This document shows positions 26,494-35,221 of a stretch of 64,000 nt of DNA, piece after piece. The DNA comes from Marinomonas profundi (GTDB lineage: Bacteria; Pseudomonadota; Gammaproteobacteria; Pseudomonadales; Marinomonadaceae). Position 1 is the stretch's first letter. Each line of letters starts with the position of its first letter. The stretch lies in the NCBI RefSeq assembly GCF_020694005.1, contig NZ_CP073013.1:2428578-2492577 (forward strand). The letters are read 5' to 3'. Position numbers and translations under genes: made by a program. The notes beneath the pieces are model-generated. The model had not been told where the DNA came from. It made no database searches and saw nothing but the letters and a program-made list of their open reading frames with translations.

Positions 26494-26502
26494 ATTTACA
26501 AA

Positions 26503-26528
26503 AGCGTGACACGTCACGTTTTTAAAAA
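26503..26528 (+). repeat. 26-bp direct repeat with GTGAC/GTCAC dyad, copy 2
   Basis: Identical to 23433-23458. It lies in the divergent gap between the leftward accessory gene and the rightward small gene at 26664. Confidence 0.75.
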
Positions 26529-26582
26529 CTGACACGTAAGCGCGGGGAAATAATTCAAAATAAATGCAATCTAATGCTTTAC

Positions 26583-26600
26583 TTATGGGCGCGCCCATAA
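26583..26600. promoter_or_regulatory. 18-bp perfect palindrome TTATGGGCGCGCCCATAA
   Basis: Lies in the 208-bp divergent gap (26456-26663), 63 bp before the rightward gene. Its GC core in an AT-rich spacer makes a regulator site or cruciform plausible. A second short hairpin (GATTGG/CCAATC, 26625-26642) follows. Confidence 0.5.
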
Positions 26601-26663
26601 TAATATGACTTACATGGAGTGAGGGATTGGCCCCACCCAATCACGAATAGATAGGTGAAGAAT

Positions 26664-27026
26664 ATGGACATGCAAAGCATTAAAAATTCAATCGAGGCGG
26701 CTTATGAAAATCATGGTTATTGCTTTGGAATTAGAGCAATGACAGGTGTCCAGACTGCCGAAGTTGGATCGATCCTTCCAAACTCTTACCACTGGGAGGA
26801 CGGAGTAAGCACAGGAAATGAAATTGATGGCACATGCGCAATTGGGTTTGATGTTGAGTTTGGCGAAATTGAAAGTGAACAGCATTTTTTGAAGATGGTT
26901 GAACTGGTTAAAAACACATACTCAGGACAAGTAGTAGTAATTTGCGGCTCCCAAAATATTGACGAGCCTCACAACGACCAAGATGAAGTAGTTATAAAGA
27001 ATGCGAAAGTGATTTCAATAATATAA
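26664..27026 (+). CDS. Small accessory phage protein
   Basis: 120 residues from ATG 26664 (AGGTGA upstream; GTG 26655 is an alternative). Alpha/beta, with a distinctive core (NSYHWEDGVSTGNEIDGTCAI) and a C-terminal NDQDEVVIKNAKVIS. It looks like a compact enzyme-like or ADP-ribosyl-recognition fold, but I do not recognise a family. It is 25 bp upstream of the AcrVA2-like gene and probably co-transcribed with it. Confidence 0.6.
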   Translation: MDMQSIKNSIEAAYENHGYCFGIRAMTGVQTAEVGSILPNSYHWEDGVSTGNEIDGTCAIGFDVEFGEIESEQHFLKMVELVKNTYSGQVVVICGSQNIDEPHNDQDEVVIKNAKVISII

Positions 27027-27051
27027 AACCACTCTCTATTGAGGGTTAACA

Positions 27052-27984
27052 ATGCGCCCACTTGACCACTTAAACCAAATTTCAGCCAAATACCCCAACG
27101 CTTGGAAGCAGGTAAACACATTTCGCCAAGGTAAGGGTAAAGACCTGCCCGATTGGCCGTCTTGGTGCTTTCTTCCGATGGCTGCAACCTACGCCATCGT
27201 GTCCGAAGGTGGCGCCATGCCGCCAAATCGTATTGGCGATGTTGCGCGATTGTCCGCATTGATTGCGTGGCGATACACGCAAGGCGTTTATCAATTTGAA
27301 CCGGCTGTTTATGAGGCCATATCCAGCACAACGGCAAAAGGGGAATTGCCCGTTGAAGTTTTGCACCGCCTGCCAGAATGGGGCATGTACATCGAAACGC
27401 CAGGGCTAGACGATATTTACGGTTTTTTCGCCCACCTAGAATTCGACATCAACACCAAACGTTCAGAATTGCGCCTATTGATCGACAGCGAGGAATCGCT
27501 ATACCCCATCATATTGCACATGGGTGAGCACACAGTAACCGAAGCCATAGACCGAGCGATCAGCGAAGGGGCCAAACAGGGCGATATCAATAAATACGAC
27601 TGGCCATTTGAACAAATGGTGGAACATCAAAGCAAAATCGCACACCACTGCATTAGCCTGTTGCTCTATCTATGCAGTGAAGAGCCAGACATTGCGCGTA
27701 TAGAGCACGAGTTACCCCAGCGACCAAAAGCCAAAAAAGTAAAAGGCGAATGGAAGCTATTTCCGCCTAAAAAGCCGAAAGTATGGAAAGTGGGCGAGAA
27801 AGTCGCTCAACAGCTAAAAGCCATTTACAGCGAACCAACTGGCGAAACAAGAAACGGCCCCGCGCCACACATACGCCGCGCCCATTGGCACGGCTACTGG
27901 ACAGGCGCAAAAGCAGGGCAAGACAGAAAATTCATTTACAAATGGTTGCCGCCATTATTGATAAACGCGACAACAGGGGAATAA
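27052..27984 (+). CDS. AcrVA2-family anti-CRISPR candidate
   Basis: 310 residues. From memory of Moraxella AcrVA2, the matching segments in order are: a Phe-Leu-Pro-Met segment near 40 (CFLPMAATYAIV), an AWRYTQGVYQFE block (about 83-94), LPEWGMYIETPG, YGFFAHLEFD, LLLYLCSEEPDI, and the C-terminal HIRRAHWHGYWTG followed by KWLPPLLIN. AcrVA2 itself lowers Cas12a levels by acting on its mRNA during translation. Relatives are common in phages whose hosts may lack Cas12a, so the target here is uncertain. GAGGG precedes the ATG; the next small gene starts 1 bp after its stop. Confidence 0.78.
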   Translation: MRPLDHLNQISAKYPNAWKQVNTFRQGKGKDLPDWPSWCFLPMAATYAIVSEGGAMPPNRIGDVARLSALIAWRYTQGVYQFEPAVYEAISSTTAKGELPVEVLHRLPEWGMYIETPGLDDIYGFFAHLEFDINTKRSELRLLIDSEESLYPIILHMGEHTVTEAIDRAISEGAKQGDINKYDWPFEQMVEHQSKIAHHCISLLLYLCSEEPDIARIEHELPQRPKAKKVKGEWKLFPPKKPKVWKVGEKVAQQLKAIYSEPTGETRNGPAPHIRRAHWHGYWTGAKAGQDRKFIYKWLPPLLINATTGE

Positions 27985-27985
27985 A

Positions 27986-28207
27986 ATGACAGACGATAAC
28001 ACATTAACACCCGCGCAACGTGCAGAGCTAAAGCGGCAAGAGAAGCGTAAGGGAAAGCCAACATTTAGCGCTATTCGTTTTACTGATGGCGAACAGTCAG
28101 CTGAAGACAAAAAATCATTTGTTGAAAGCGTGATCGCAAGCCACGGAGGAACCCGCGAAGCCGCACTATTAGCGGCATTCAAAGCGCTTTCTGGATTGAC
28201 TAATTAA
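27986..28207 (+). CDS. Small basic protein downstream of the AcrVA2-like gene
   Basis: 73 residues, Lys/Arg-rich start (PAQRAELKRQEKRKGKPTF) and a helical end (KSFVESVIASHGGTREAALLAAFKAL). Coupled to the preceding gene. Anti-CRISPR genes often sit beside small regulators (Aca), but I see no clear HTH here, so this role is only a possibility. Confidence 0.6.
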   Translation: MTDDNTLTPAQRAELKRQEKRKGKPTFSAIRFTDGEQSAEDKKSFVESVIASHGGTREAALLAAFKALSGLTN

Positions 28208-28218
28208 TAGATGAATCC

Positions 28219-28245
28219 AAAGCCCTCCCCGCGAGGGCTTTTTTA
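28219..28245. terminator. Terminator between the accessory operon and leftward late genes
   Basis: AAGCCCTC pairs with GAGGGCTT, 5-nt loop, followed by TTTTTTATA. It can serve the rightward accessory genes and, overlapping the stop at 28243, the leftward late genes. Confidence 0.88.
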
Positions 28246-28971
28246 TAGGTCCGGTATATCATCCACACCAAAATCACTCACCAGCACTGCACTAAGTTCT
28301 GGTCCTGCCAATCTGACCAAAAACGGCCTAACGCATGGGTCGTCTATCAAAGCGGAAACCTTGAACGATTTCGCCATGCGCATGTGGGTGTCATACATGT
28401 TTTGCACCATGCTGACTTCGTTGCTGATCATGCCTAAAATCGCTGTTAAATTACCGCCTAGCTCGGCGCTGACTCTATCAAGTAAGTCTTCAAAATCCAC
28501 CTTTTCCATCGTGCCGCCATCGAACGCGGCAATGCCTTGGTCTAGTTCGTTTAGTATACCCGTGGATGCGGCCAGCAAATCATCCGTGGCGCCAGCGGCG
28601 GTGCCGGCTATCGTATTGATGTTGTAACAACTTTCTGGCATATCACTGATATAGCTATCAACCGACTTAACCGCGCTCGACACTTGCATATCGTCTAACA
28701 GCGAATCAAGCCGCGTTTGTACGTGGGCGTTTAGCGTGTTCGCGCCGGTGCCATAGTTTAATAGGGCGTTTTGGCAGTTCGTTACTTTCGTTTCGTCGGG
28801 CAATGTGGGGTCTATAATCACCTCCCCTTCGACGGGTAAATATTTTTCCAGTCGCGTGCGTAGCGTGCCGCATTGGCTGTTCGTGGCCGTGGCTTTGCTC
28901 ATTGTCGCGCTTTGGAATGCGTTGCTCGATCCGAACACATTAAACAGATTTTTATTAAAATTTAGGCTCAT
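28243..28971 (-). CDS. Phage protein downstream of the portal gene
   Basis: 242 residues from ATG 28971 (MSLNFNKN), coupled to the portal stop by ATGA; the open frame upstream overlaps the portal gene. Low in charge, rich in Ala/Asn/Ser, with four cysteines (SQCGT, NCQN, SCYN, DDPC). Genes at this place in some P2-like phages encode DUF7217-type proteins of unknown role. Co-transcribed with portal and terminase, so probably a capsid-associated component. Confidence 0.7.
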   Translation of the reverse strand: MSLNFNKNLFNVFGSSNAFQSATMSKATATNSQCGTLRTRLEKYLPVEGEVIIDPTLPDETKVTNCQNALLNYGTGANTLNAHVQTRLDSLLDDMQVSSAVKSVDSYISDMPESCYNINTIAGTAAGATDDLLAASTGILNELDQGIAAFDGGTMEKVDFEDLLDRVSAELGGNLTAILGMISNEVSMVQNMYDTHMRMAKSFKVSALIDDPCVRPFLVRLAGPELSAVLVSDFGVDDIPDL

Positions 28972-30050
28972 GCTGTGGCGCCTTGTGTTAGCCAACGTGG
29001 CTCGTTAAAGCCAATTTTCGCCCGCGTTAGTAACTGGTCGTTTAGTTCCTGCCAAATGGCTTGTTTTGGGATGGTTTCACAGTCGTAATACACCTCACGG
29101 ACGTTTGTTAGATCGCCATGACCTGCGGCATTGTTTGCCATGATAGACGCCAAGCCAGCGGGCACGCGGTGCATATTCAAAATGTCTTGCTGTGTGATTT
29201 CTTTGATCTTGTCGTATTCGTCGCGGTTGCCAAAATCCCCCACGGGGATAACTTGAACGCGGTCTTTGGTGTAGCCCGGTTTGCCTTGTAATGTAGATGC
29301 CATGTTTAGGTACAACGAACGATGATTGCCAGGGCCTTTTGAGTGAGAAATCGCGTCTTGTAGGTTATTGGCTTTGTTTTTATCAAGATCAAATGTTACC
29401 AAAATATACCCAGTGTGGGCGCCATTTTGATAATACTTGCGACGGAAAAGCGTGGCCGCTTCGCCCAATAAAATGCTGTGAATGCCCGAAAAATAAGTGG
29501 GCACGCCGTAAAGACCTTGGCGAATATCACCGCCGTTTAGATGAATAATGTCGGCCGCGTCGTATTCCGTCCAACTTCCATCGCTGTTCAGTAAATAGTA
29601 ATTGTCTTCCGTGCCCACGCGCATATTGACCGCGGGCAAACGAACATAACGATTAATGCCGCCTAGCCAATTGCGGATCGCCAAGAAGTAGGCATTGTCG
29701 AAAACTTCGAAGTCTTTAAACGCGGCGCGGGCTTCGCGGCGGGCTATCATTGGGTTATCTTGCCAGCTCGCCAAAAGCTGATTTTGTTTGAATTCCAAAA
29801 CACTGGCATGGGTGCCGTTGGCATACATGGTTTTTGCCAGTCCTGCCAAGCTAACGGGCGGCACATACCAATAGCCGTTCGAATCCGCAAACACGCCTAA
29901 ATAGTCGCTTATCTGACTACCTAGCACCGGTTCAGGGTCGCCGAAACTAAACGCCGTCGGTTGCACTTCTTCCTGCTTTGGCATCAACACACCCGTTGAT
30001 GTGCTGGTGTATGAGCTGTCTATTCGTTGGCGCGGTTTCTGTGTTGTCAT
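28968..30050 (-). CDS. Q: Portal protein (P2 gpQ)
   Basis: 360 residues, PBSX/P2 portal family. Diagnostic segments: SDYLGVFADSNGYWYVPPVSLAGLAK, ADIIHLNGGDIRQGLYGVPTYF, FRRKYYQNGAHTGYIL and the C-terminal LNMHRVPAGLASI. Forms the dodecameric portal at one capsid vertex through which DNA is packaged. Leftward with the terminase, 15 bp behind it. Confidence 0.95.
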   Translation of the reverse strand: MTTQKPRQRIDSSYTSTSTGVLMPKQEEVQPTAFSFGDPEPVLGSQISDYLGVFADSNGYWYVPPVSLAGLAKTMYANGTHASVLEFKQNQLLASWQDNPMIARREARAAFKDFEVFDNAYFLAIRNWLGGINRYVRLPAVNMRVGTEDNYYLLNSDGSWTEYDAADIIHLNGGDIRQGLYGVPTYFSGIHSILLGEAATLFRRKYYQNGAHTGYILVTFDLDKNKANNLQDAISHSKGPGNHRSLYLNMASTLQGKPGYTKDRVQVIPVGDFGNRDEYDKIKEITQQDILNMHRVPAGLASIMANNAAGHGDLTNVREVYYDCETIPKQAIWQELNDQLLTRAKIGFNEPRWLTQGATA

Positions 30051-30065
30051 GATTCATTGTCCTGT

Positions 30066-31892
30066 TTATTGACTCATTGCCATGTGTGTTTCTTTGTCGT
30101 TTGCTGTGTCGTCGGCTTTTTTCGATTCGAAGAATTGTTTTTCCGCCTGCATCGCGTGGAATGCTGCCCACGCCAAATCCGCGTGGCCTGTTTCGCCACT
30201 GCGTGCCGCGCCGTAGGTGATAGAGCCATTCGGCGTGGTGATTTGGTGAATCATCATCAACGATTGCGAAAGCTCTTTATTGCCCATGTCGTATTCGAAT
30301 CGTCCGCCGTCAATTAGGCGTTTTGCTCGCGTTACCAAGTCGGTTTTTTCGGAAACGGAATAATAAATGGGCACCACAAAATCTAGGTCCAGATCCAAAC
30401 AACATTGGAAGGTATCGTGACCAATGCCCGTGGTATCAATGCCACACCATTTAACGTTGAACCGTTTGTATATCTCGGCAATACGCGCGGCTTGGTATTC
30501 CGACGTAATGCCTTTGAATTGATGTGTTTCAATAACGCGCCACTTTTGCGCCAGTGTGCGCGGAATTTCCAACACCACCAAGGCCGCGTTGTCTCGAATC
30601 CGCGACGGATCGTAACCAATCGCCACGGGGCGAGTGCTGCTTGGTTTATTGCTGTCGAAATCCACGTCTGTCCATTTGCTGTACGCGTCGACCATACATT
30701 TTTGTAACGTCGAAAACGGAAATACGCTTTCGTTGTCATCAACAAACTTGCAACCAAATAGGTTTTCGTAGTCGGCCTTGCTGTATTCCGCTTTGAGTTC
30801 GTCAATATCAAACAGCGTGCAGCCGGCTTTTTCCGCGTCTTCCACGGTGACCAAGTGGCGCCATATTTTGTCGCCACCAAGCGCGCCTTTTTTAAGCAAC
30901 TTGTCGGATAAATCAATATCCACTTTACGGGATCGGTTTTTATTGAATTTCGCGCCGCTCCAATGTTCGTAGGCCGGGTGCTGCAAACTGGACGGCGTAG
31001 AAAAATAAGTACGCCGCCATTTTTTATGCGCGGCCATCCCGGACGCCAATTTTTGCAACTTGGCGTAGCCATGAATCCAAAACACCTCATCAACATACAA
31101 ATGACCGTGGTAGCCCTGCGCCGTGCTGGAATTGGTAGAGAGAAAATACAGCGTGGCCCATGATTTGCCGTCTTTCGTTAGCTCGATAGAATCTTGGCCT
31201 TTCAATTCAATATCAAACGTATTGCGGGCGAATGCTTGAATGTAGCCTTTGAAAATGCGCGCCTGGTCTTTAGAGGCGGATAGGAATACTTGGTTTTCGC
31301 CATTCTTCACCGCGTCTTCGAACGCTTCCCACGCAAAATAGTAAGTCGCGCCAATCTGGCGGCTTTTTAATATAAAACGGTTTCGGCATAGGTCGGGATC
31401 GTGCGCCACGGCACGCCACAGCTTTTGGTATTCAAATAGGTTTTCATGAGCCCATTCATCAAACAAGCCAACATCAATACTGCTAATGTCGTTTTTCGCC
31501 GTGGCTTTCTTTTTGCTGTTGCTGCGGCGATTGCCGCGAGTGATGGCGCCTTCTACCGCTTCCGGTCTGCCATCGGCAATGGCTTTGGCTTCGGCCATGA
31601 TCTTTTTGGCCTTGGCTAGATCCTGTTCCATGCTGCCGTAAATTTGGCATAAGGCTCTTAGCTCTTGAATTTCGTCTTTCGTCTTGTTTTCGCGGTTCGT
31701 TAGCGTGTTAATGCGGCGGCTGACTTCTATAGAGGGTGTGTCGTAAGCCAGTAATTCTTTCCAATTGAATTTATCAATCCAATTAAAAATAGTCCTTTCA
31801 CTAACGTTTAGACGTTCGGATATCTCCGACGGTTTGTGCGCGTGGATATAAAGCTTTCGTGCGTATTCAATCGTATCTGTGGAATGTGCCAT
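30066..31892 (-). CDS. P: Terminase ATPase/large subunit (P2 gpP)
   Basis: 608 residues. N-terminal HTH for DNA recognition (KPSEISERLNVSERTIFNWI), a Walker-A-like LKSRQIGATYYFAWEAF, Walker B LYVDEVFWI, and the RNase-H-fold nuclease region beginning GYDPSRIRDNAALVVLE. Drives DNA into the procapsid with the small subunit gpM. First gene of the leftward late operon. Confidence 0.95.
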   Translation of the reverse strand: MAHSTDTIEYARKLYIHAHKPSEISERLNVSERTIFNWIDKFNWKELLAYDTPSIEVSRRINTLTNRENKTKDEIQELRALCQIYGSMEQDLAKAKKIMAEAKAIADGRPEAVEGAITRGNRRSNSKKKATAKNDISSIDVGLFDEWAHENLFEYQKLWRAVAHDPDLCRNRFILKSRQIGATYYFAWEAFEDAVKNGENQVFLSASKDQARIFKGYIQAFARNTFDIELKGQDSIELTKDGKSWATLYFLSTNSSTAQGYHGHLYVDEVFWIHGYAKLQKLASGMAAHKKWRRTYFSTPSSLQHPAYEHWSGAKFNKNRSRKVDIDLSDKLLKKGALGGDKIWRHLVTVEDAEKAGCTLFDIDELKAEYSKADYENLFGCKFVDDNESVFPFSTLQKCMVDAYSKWTDVDFDSNKPSSTRPVAIGYDPSRIRDNAALVVLEIPRTLAQKWRVIETHQFKGITSEYQAARIAEIYKRFNVKWCGIDTTGIGHDTFQCCLDLDLDFVVPIYYSVSEKTDLVTRAKRLIDGGRFEYDMGNKELSQSLMMIHQITTPNGSITYGAARSGETGHADLAWAAFHAMQAEKQFFESKKADDTANDKETHMAMSQ

Positions 31893-31946
31893 GCCGCCAT
31901 ATTAGCCGCCCATTAACCAACTAATAACGTCAGTAAATACAATGAG

Positions 31947-31969
31947 TTGTGATAAATCGTTTATCGCAA
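31947..31969. promoter_or_regulatory. Imperfect palindrome between divergent late operons
   Basis: Arms TTGTGATAAA and TTTATCGCAA around TCG, one mismatch. It lies in the 176-bp gap between the leftward P gene and the rightward O gene, where P2 places Ogr-dependent late promoters. A candidate site for the Ogr-like activator; the classical TGT-N12-ACA spacing is not exact. Confidence 0.5.
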
Positions 31970-32068
31970 TTCCTTGGATTTTGACCGCTGGAACCGTCGG
32001 GTTTTGGCGCTTATCTTTGCCCTATCGAGTGTTTAAACGAATTAGCGAAATGGGAAAAAGGGCGCGAA

Positions 32069-32950
32069 ATGGCGGATAAATCAAAGTGGTTCAAAGTGGC
32101 GACGTCTGGTCCTACTGTCGATGGTCGCGAGATCAAAGAGCAGTGGATTAAAGACATGGCCGAAACTTACGACATGGACGAATACACCGCCAGCATTTTT
32201 CAAGACCATTACGGTTGGTATGGCAACTACGGCCAAGTCACCGCTGTAAAAGCAGAGAAAGACAAAAAAGGGCGCCTATGTCTTTTTGTCCAAGTTAAAG
32301 CAAACAAAATGCTACTTGCGCTGAATAAAGCGGGTCAAAAACTCTTTACCAGTATTCGCGTGATTGAAGATTTCGCAGCGACGGGTAAAGCTTATTTGAT
32401 GCACCTAGCCATTACAGACGAGCCAGCCAGCCTTGGAACGGAACAGCTATCCTTTAGCCAAAACGGCGAACACTCCCAAATTTTTGCGAACGAAGACGGC
32501 ATAGAGCTGGACTTTAACGCACCCCAAACAGACGAAGAATTGGCGGCGGAAGTTACGAAACGCCCTGGTTTTTTACAACGTTTTTTTAGCAAGCAAACCT
32601 CCCCAACACAGGATGACGAACCCATGACAGACGCAGAAAAAGCAGCGTTTAAAAAGCTGCAAGACGAATTAGCCGATTTTAAAACCAAGCTCGAAGCACT
32701 AACGGCAGAAGATAAGCCAAAAGGCGACGAAGCGCCTCGCGAATTCGCGGCAGAAATCACCGAGCTAACCGAAAAAATCACCGCGCTTGAAAACGAAAAG
32801 AAAGCGTTCGCAACACAAGCGGAAACGCTCAAGGCGCTAACGGAAAACTTCGAAACGCTGCAAAACAGCTTTACCGAAGCGATGAAAGACAAAACCGAGC
32901 AACCGCAAAAAAGCAAAGGCGAGTCGGAAGCAAGTTTCGAAATCGTTTAG
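32069..32950 (+). CDS. O: Capsid scaffolding protein/protease (P2 gpO)
   Basis: 293 residues. The N-terminal half is the serine-protease domain (KWFKVATSGPTVDGREIKEQW, QDHYGWYGNYG, LMHLAITDEPASLGTE). The C-terminal half is an Ala/Glu/Lys-rich scaffold coiled coil. It guides assembly of gpN and then cleaves itself, gpN and gpL. First gene of the rightward late operon. Confidence 0.94.
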   Translation: MADKSKWFKVATSGPTVDGREIKEQWIKDMAETYDMDEYTASIFQDHYGWYGNYGQVTAVKAEKDKKGRLCLFVQVKANKMLLALNKAGQKLFTSIRVIEDFAATGKAYLMHLAITDEPASLGTEQLSFSQNGEHSQIFANEDGIELDFNAPQTDEELAAEVTKRPGFLQRFFSKQTSPTQDDEPMTDAEKAAFKKLQDELADFKTKLEALTAEDKPKGDEAPREFAAEITELTEKITALENEKKAFATQAETLKALTENFETLQNSFTEAMKDKTEQPQKSKGESEASFEIV

Positions 32951-33014
32951 GTCCAGGTCACACGAAAAGCGTCTGGGGAGCCGCTTAAAAAAGAATCTTA
33001 GATAGGAAAAGAAG

Positions 33015-34046
33015 ATGGCTACAAAATCGTTATCAGTACAGGGCAGAACACAGCTAAAAGCGTATTTAAATAATGTTTACGCGTCGGTGGGTGCTGCGCT
33101 TGGCGAACAATTCGACGTCACGCCGTCTGTGCAGCAACGCTTGTATGAAAAAGCGGTTGAGCATGGCGCGTGGTTCCTCGGCATGATCAATGTTGCAGTG
33201 GTTACCGAAATCAAAGGCGAGAAAGTCGGCCTGATGGTGGCGGGCTTAATCACAAAGCGTACCAACACCAATACCACAGATCGTCAAACATCCAGTGTCG
33301 TTAGTGAAGATTCAAAAGGTTACGAATGCCAATTCACCGAAACCGATGTGCATATCAACTATGCAAAATTGGATCAGTGGCGCAACCGTACACCACAGCA
33401 ATACGGTGATTTGTATTCGGCTTTATATCGTAAAGCCATGGTGGATGACCGTGTGCGCATCGGTTGGCACGGCGTGTCTATTGCGACCACAACAAACAAA
33501 GCGACATACCCGAACGGTGAAGACGTCAACAAAGGCTGGATTCAGAAAGTACGTGAAGAAGCGCCAGCACAAATTGACGAAGAAGGTTTGACCTTCGGTC
33601 ATGCCGATGCGGATATGCGCAACTTAGACGTAGTGGTTGAAAGCGCCAAGCAAATGATCCCTGAACATTTGCGCGACGATTCCGAATTGGTCGCGTTCAT
33701 TTCGTCCGACTTGATGAGCGATTACCGCCTTGAAAGCTTGGCGGCAAATGGTGACAAAGCGACGGAAAAAACACAGGTCAATGATAACCGCGTAACCGGT
33801 ATTTTTGCTGGTCTAAAAGCGATTACGCCACCGTTTTTCCCGTCTGGAACCGTGATTGTGACCTACCCAGAAAACTTGTCGATCTATCTGCAAGAAGGGT
33901 CGTTACGTCGTCATATTAAAGACGAGCCAAAACGTTCACGCGTGGAAGATTACAACTCTGAAAACGTCGATTACATCGTCGAAGAAACCGACGCAATCGG
34001 CATTATCAAAGGCATTACGAAATACGTTCCGCCAGTCACGCCTTAA
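33015..34046 (+). CDS. N: Major capsid protein (P2 gpN)
   Basis: 343 residues, P2 major-capsid family (HK97 fold), with MINVAVVTEIKGEKVGL, the QFTETDVHINYAKLDQW segment, RIGWHGVS, and GTVIVTYPENLSIYLQEGSLRR. GGAAAAGAAG precedes the ATG. Usual family length is near 350. The N-terminal segment is expected to be removed by gpO. Confidence 0.95.
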   Translation: MATKSLSVQGRTQLKAYLNNVYASVGAALGEQFDVTPSVQQRLYEKAVEHGAWFLGMINVAVVTEIKGEKVGLMVAGLITKRTNTNTTDRQTSSVVSEDSKGYECQFTETDVHINYAKLDQWRNRTPQQYGDLYSALYRKAMVDDRVRIGWHGVSIATTTNKATYPNGEDVNKGWIQKVREEAPAQIDEEGLTFGHADADMRNLDVVVESAKQMIPEHLRDDSELVAFISSDLMSDYRLESLAANGDKATEKTQVNDNRVTGIFAGLKAITPPFFPSGTVIVTYPENLSIYLQEGSLRRHIKDEPKRSRVEDYNSENVDYIVEETDAIGIIKGITKYVPPVTP

Positions 34047-34052
34047 ACCGTT

Positions 34053-34100
34053 GGTTTAACAAATGGCATTCGCTCAATCGCGAGTGCCATTGATTAAACC
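34053..34100 (+). promoter_or_regulatory. Nested hairpin between capsid and terminase small-subunit genes
   Basis: The inner stem is 12 bp with one wobble (AATGGCATTCGC/GCGAGTGCCATT). Outer arms are GGTTTAA and TTAAACC. No T run follows, so it is more likely an mRNA stability or processing element that raises capsid expression than a terminator. Confidence 0.55.
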
Positions 34101-34120
34101 CATATGAGTGGAAAGAAAGC

Positions 34121-35113
34121 ATGAACCTAATACAGCAGCGCCGCCTTGCCAGATTGGCGAAGCAGAACGCACAAAAAGAAGCGGCCAAACCTGCGGTAAA
34201 GCAGGGAGTGAAAAAAACGGTGTCTAAATTTCGTGCCACGTTACAGCAAAATAAAGCGGAAACGGTGGCGCCGGCTAAAAAGTCAGAAAAAATCGACGAC
34301 TTGGAAAGCCAGGTAGGCGACGTGGAAGGCTCGGTTGATGAGCTAAAAAGCGACGTTGAAAGCCAAGGCGAAAAAACTGATGAATTGGCTGGAACGGTTG
34401 ACGAACTAAGCAACGACCTAGACAGCGTGAAAAGTGACGTTAGCGATTTGGATTATCGCGTGGATAACGTCGAAAGCGACATTGAAAAAATCAAAGAAAA
34501 GCTTGGCGACGAAAACGAATTTATCGGCAATCCAGAGCTTGAAACGCACAAAGCGATTTTAGCGGACAGCATTGACGAAATGCTAAACGTGGAAGACATC
34601 GAAGACCGCAAAGCCTACAAAGCCGAAGCCATTGTGAAGCTAATCGACTTTGTTAATGGCTATGTGAGCAGCGCCGCGAAATACCCAAACATCGTGGCCG
34701 TGTGGGTCATGATTTGGCTGTTTGACTTGGGCGATATTGCCCGCGCGTTGCCGCTTGCATTGCACCTTGCAAAGCAAAAAATTCACAACATGCCGACGCG
34801 TTTTAAATCGGAAATCGAAACCTTTATCTGTGACCAAATGTACGACTGGGCAGCGGCACAGCTAAAAGCGAACAAAAGCGCGGGGCCATATTTAGAGCAA
34901 GTAATACATGCGATTGAATCAGACAAATGGCAATTGCCAGATATTGTGCACGGCAAAATGTACGCAATGTATGGCAAGCATTTGGACGCAATCGCAGAAA
35001 ACGAAGCGGCATTAAAAGCCTACGAAAAGGCCATAGAAATAAACCCGCGTGCGGGTGTGAAAAAAAGCATTGAACGGCTAACGGCAACACTAGCCAAAAC
35101 AAAAGAATCGTAA
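34121..35113 (+). CDS. M: Terminase endonuclease/small subunit (P2 gpM) with coiled-coil insert
   Basis: 330 residues; P2 gpM is about 250. The gpM-type C-terminal domain (about 140-300) has VAVWVMIWLFDLGDIARALPLA, a family hallmark; the conserved Lys/Arg-rich start is also present. Between them (about 55-130) is a long heptad array (DELKSDVESQ, VDELSNDLDSVKSDVSDLD) predicted to form an extended coiled coil. It cuts cos ends and starts packaging with gpP. Confidence 0.85.
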   Translation: MNLIQQRRLARLAKQNAQKEAAKPAVKQGVKKTVSKFRATLQQNKAETVAPAKKSEKIDDLESQVGDVEGSVDELKSDVESQGEKTDELAGTVDELSNDLDSVKSDVSDLDYRVDNVESDIEKIKEKLGDENEFIGNPELETHKAILADSIDEMLNVEDIEDRKAYKAEAIVKLIDFVNGYVSSAAKYPNIVAVWVMIWLFDLGDIARALPLALHLAKQKIHNMPTRFKSEIETFICDQMYDWAAAQLKANKSAGPYLEQVIHAIESDKWQLPDIVHGKMYAMYGKHLDAIAENEAALKAYEKAIEINPRAGVKKSIERLTATLAKTKES

Positions 35114-35166
35114 CGGGCTCCCCGCGAGACATCGCCAGCGGTGGCGGGTTGGCTGCTTGTCAGCTC

Positions 35167-35195
35167 AACACCAAAACCGCTTGGTCGGTGTTTTT
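35167..35195 (+). terminator. Terminator-like hairpin after gene M
   Basis: AACACC pairs with GGTGTT, with a short inner CCAA/TTGG helix, followed by TTTTTATTAG. It lies in the 108-bp gap (35114-35221) before gene L and may be a partial terminator. Confidence 0.5.
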
Positions 35196-35221
35196 ATTAG
35201 ACAGTATCAGGAGTAAGCAGC

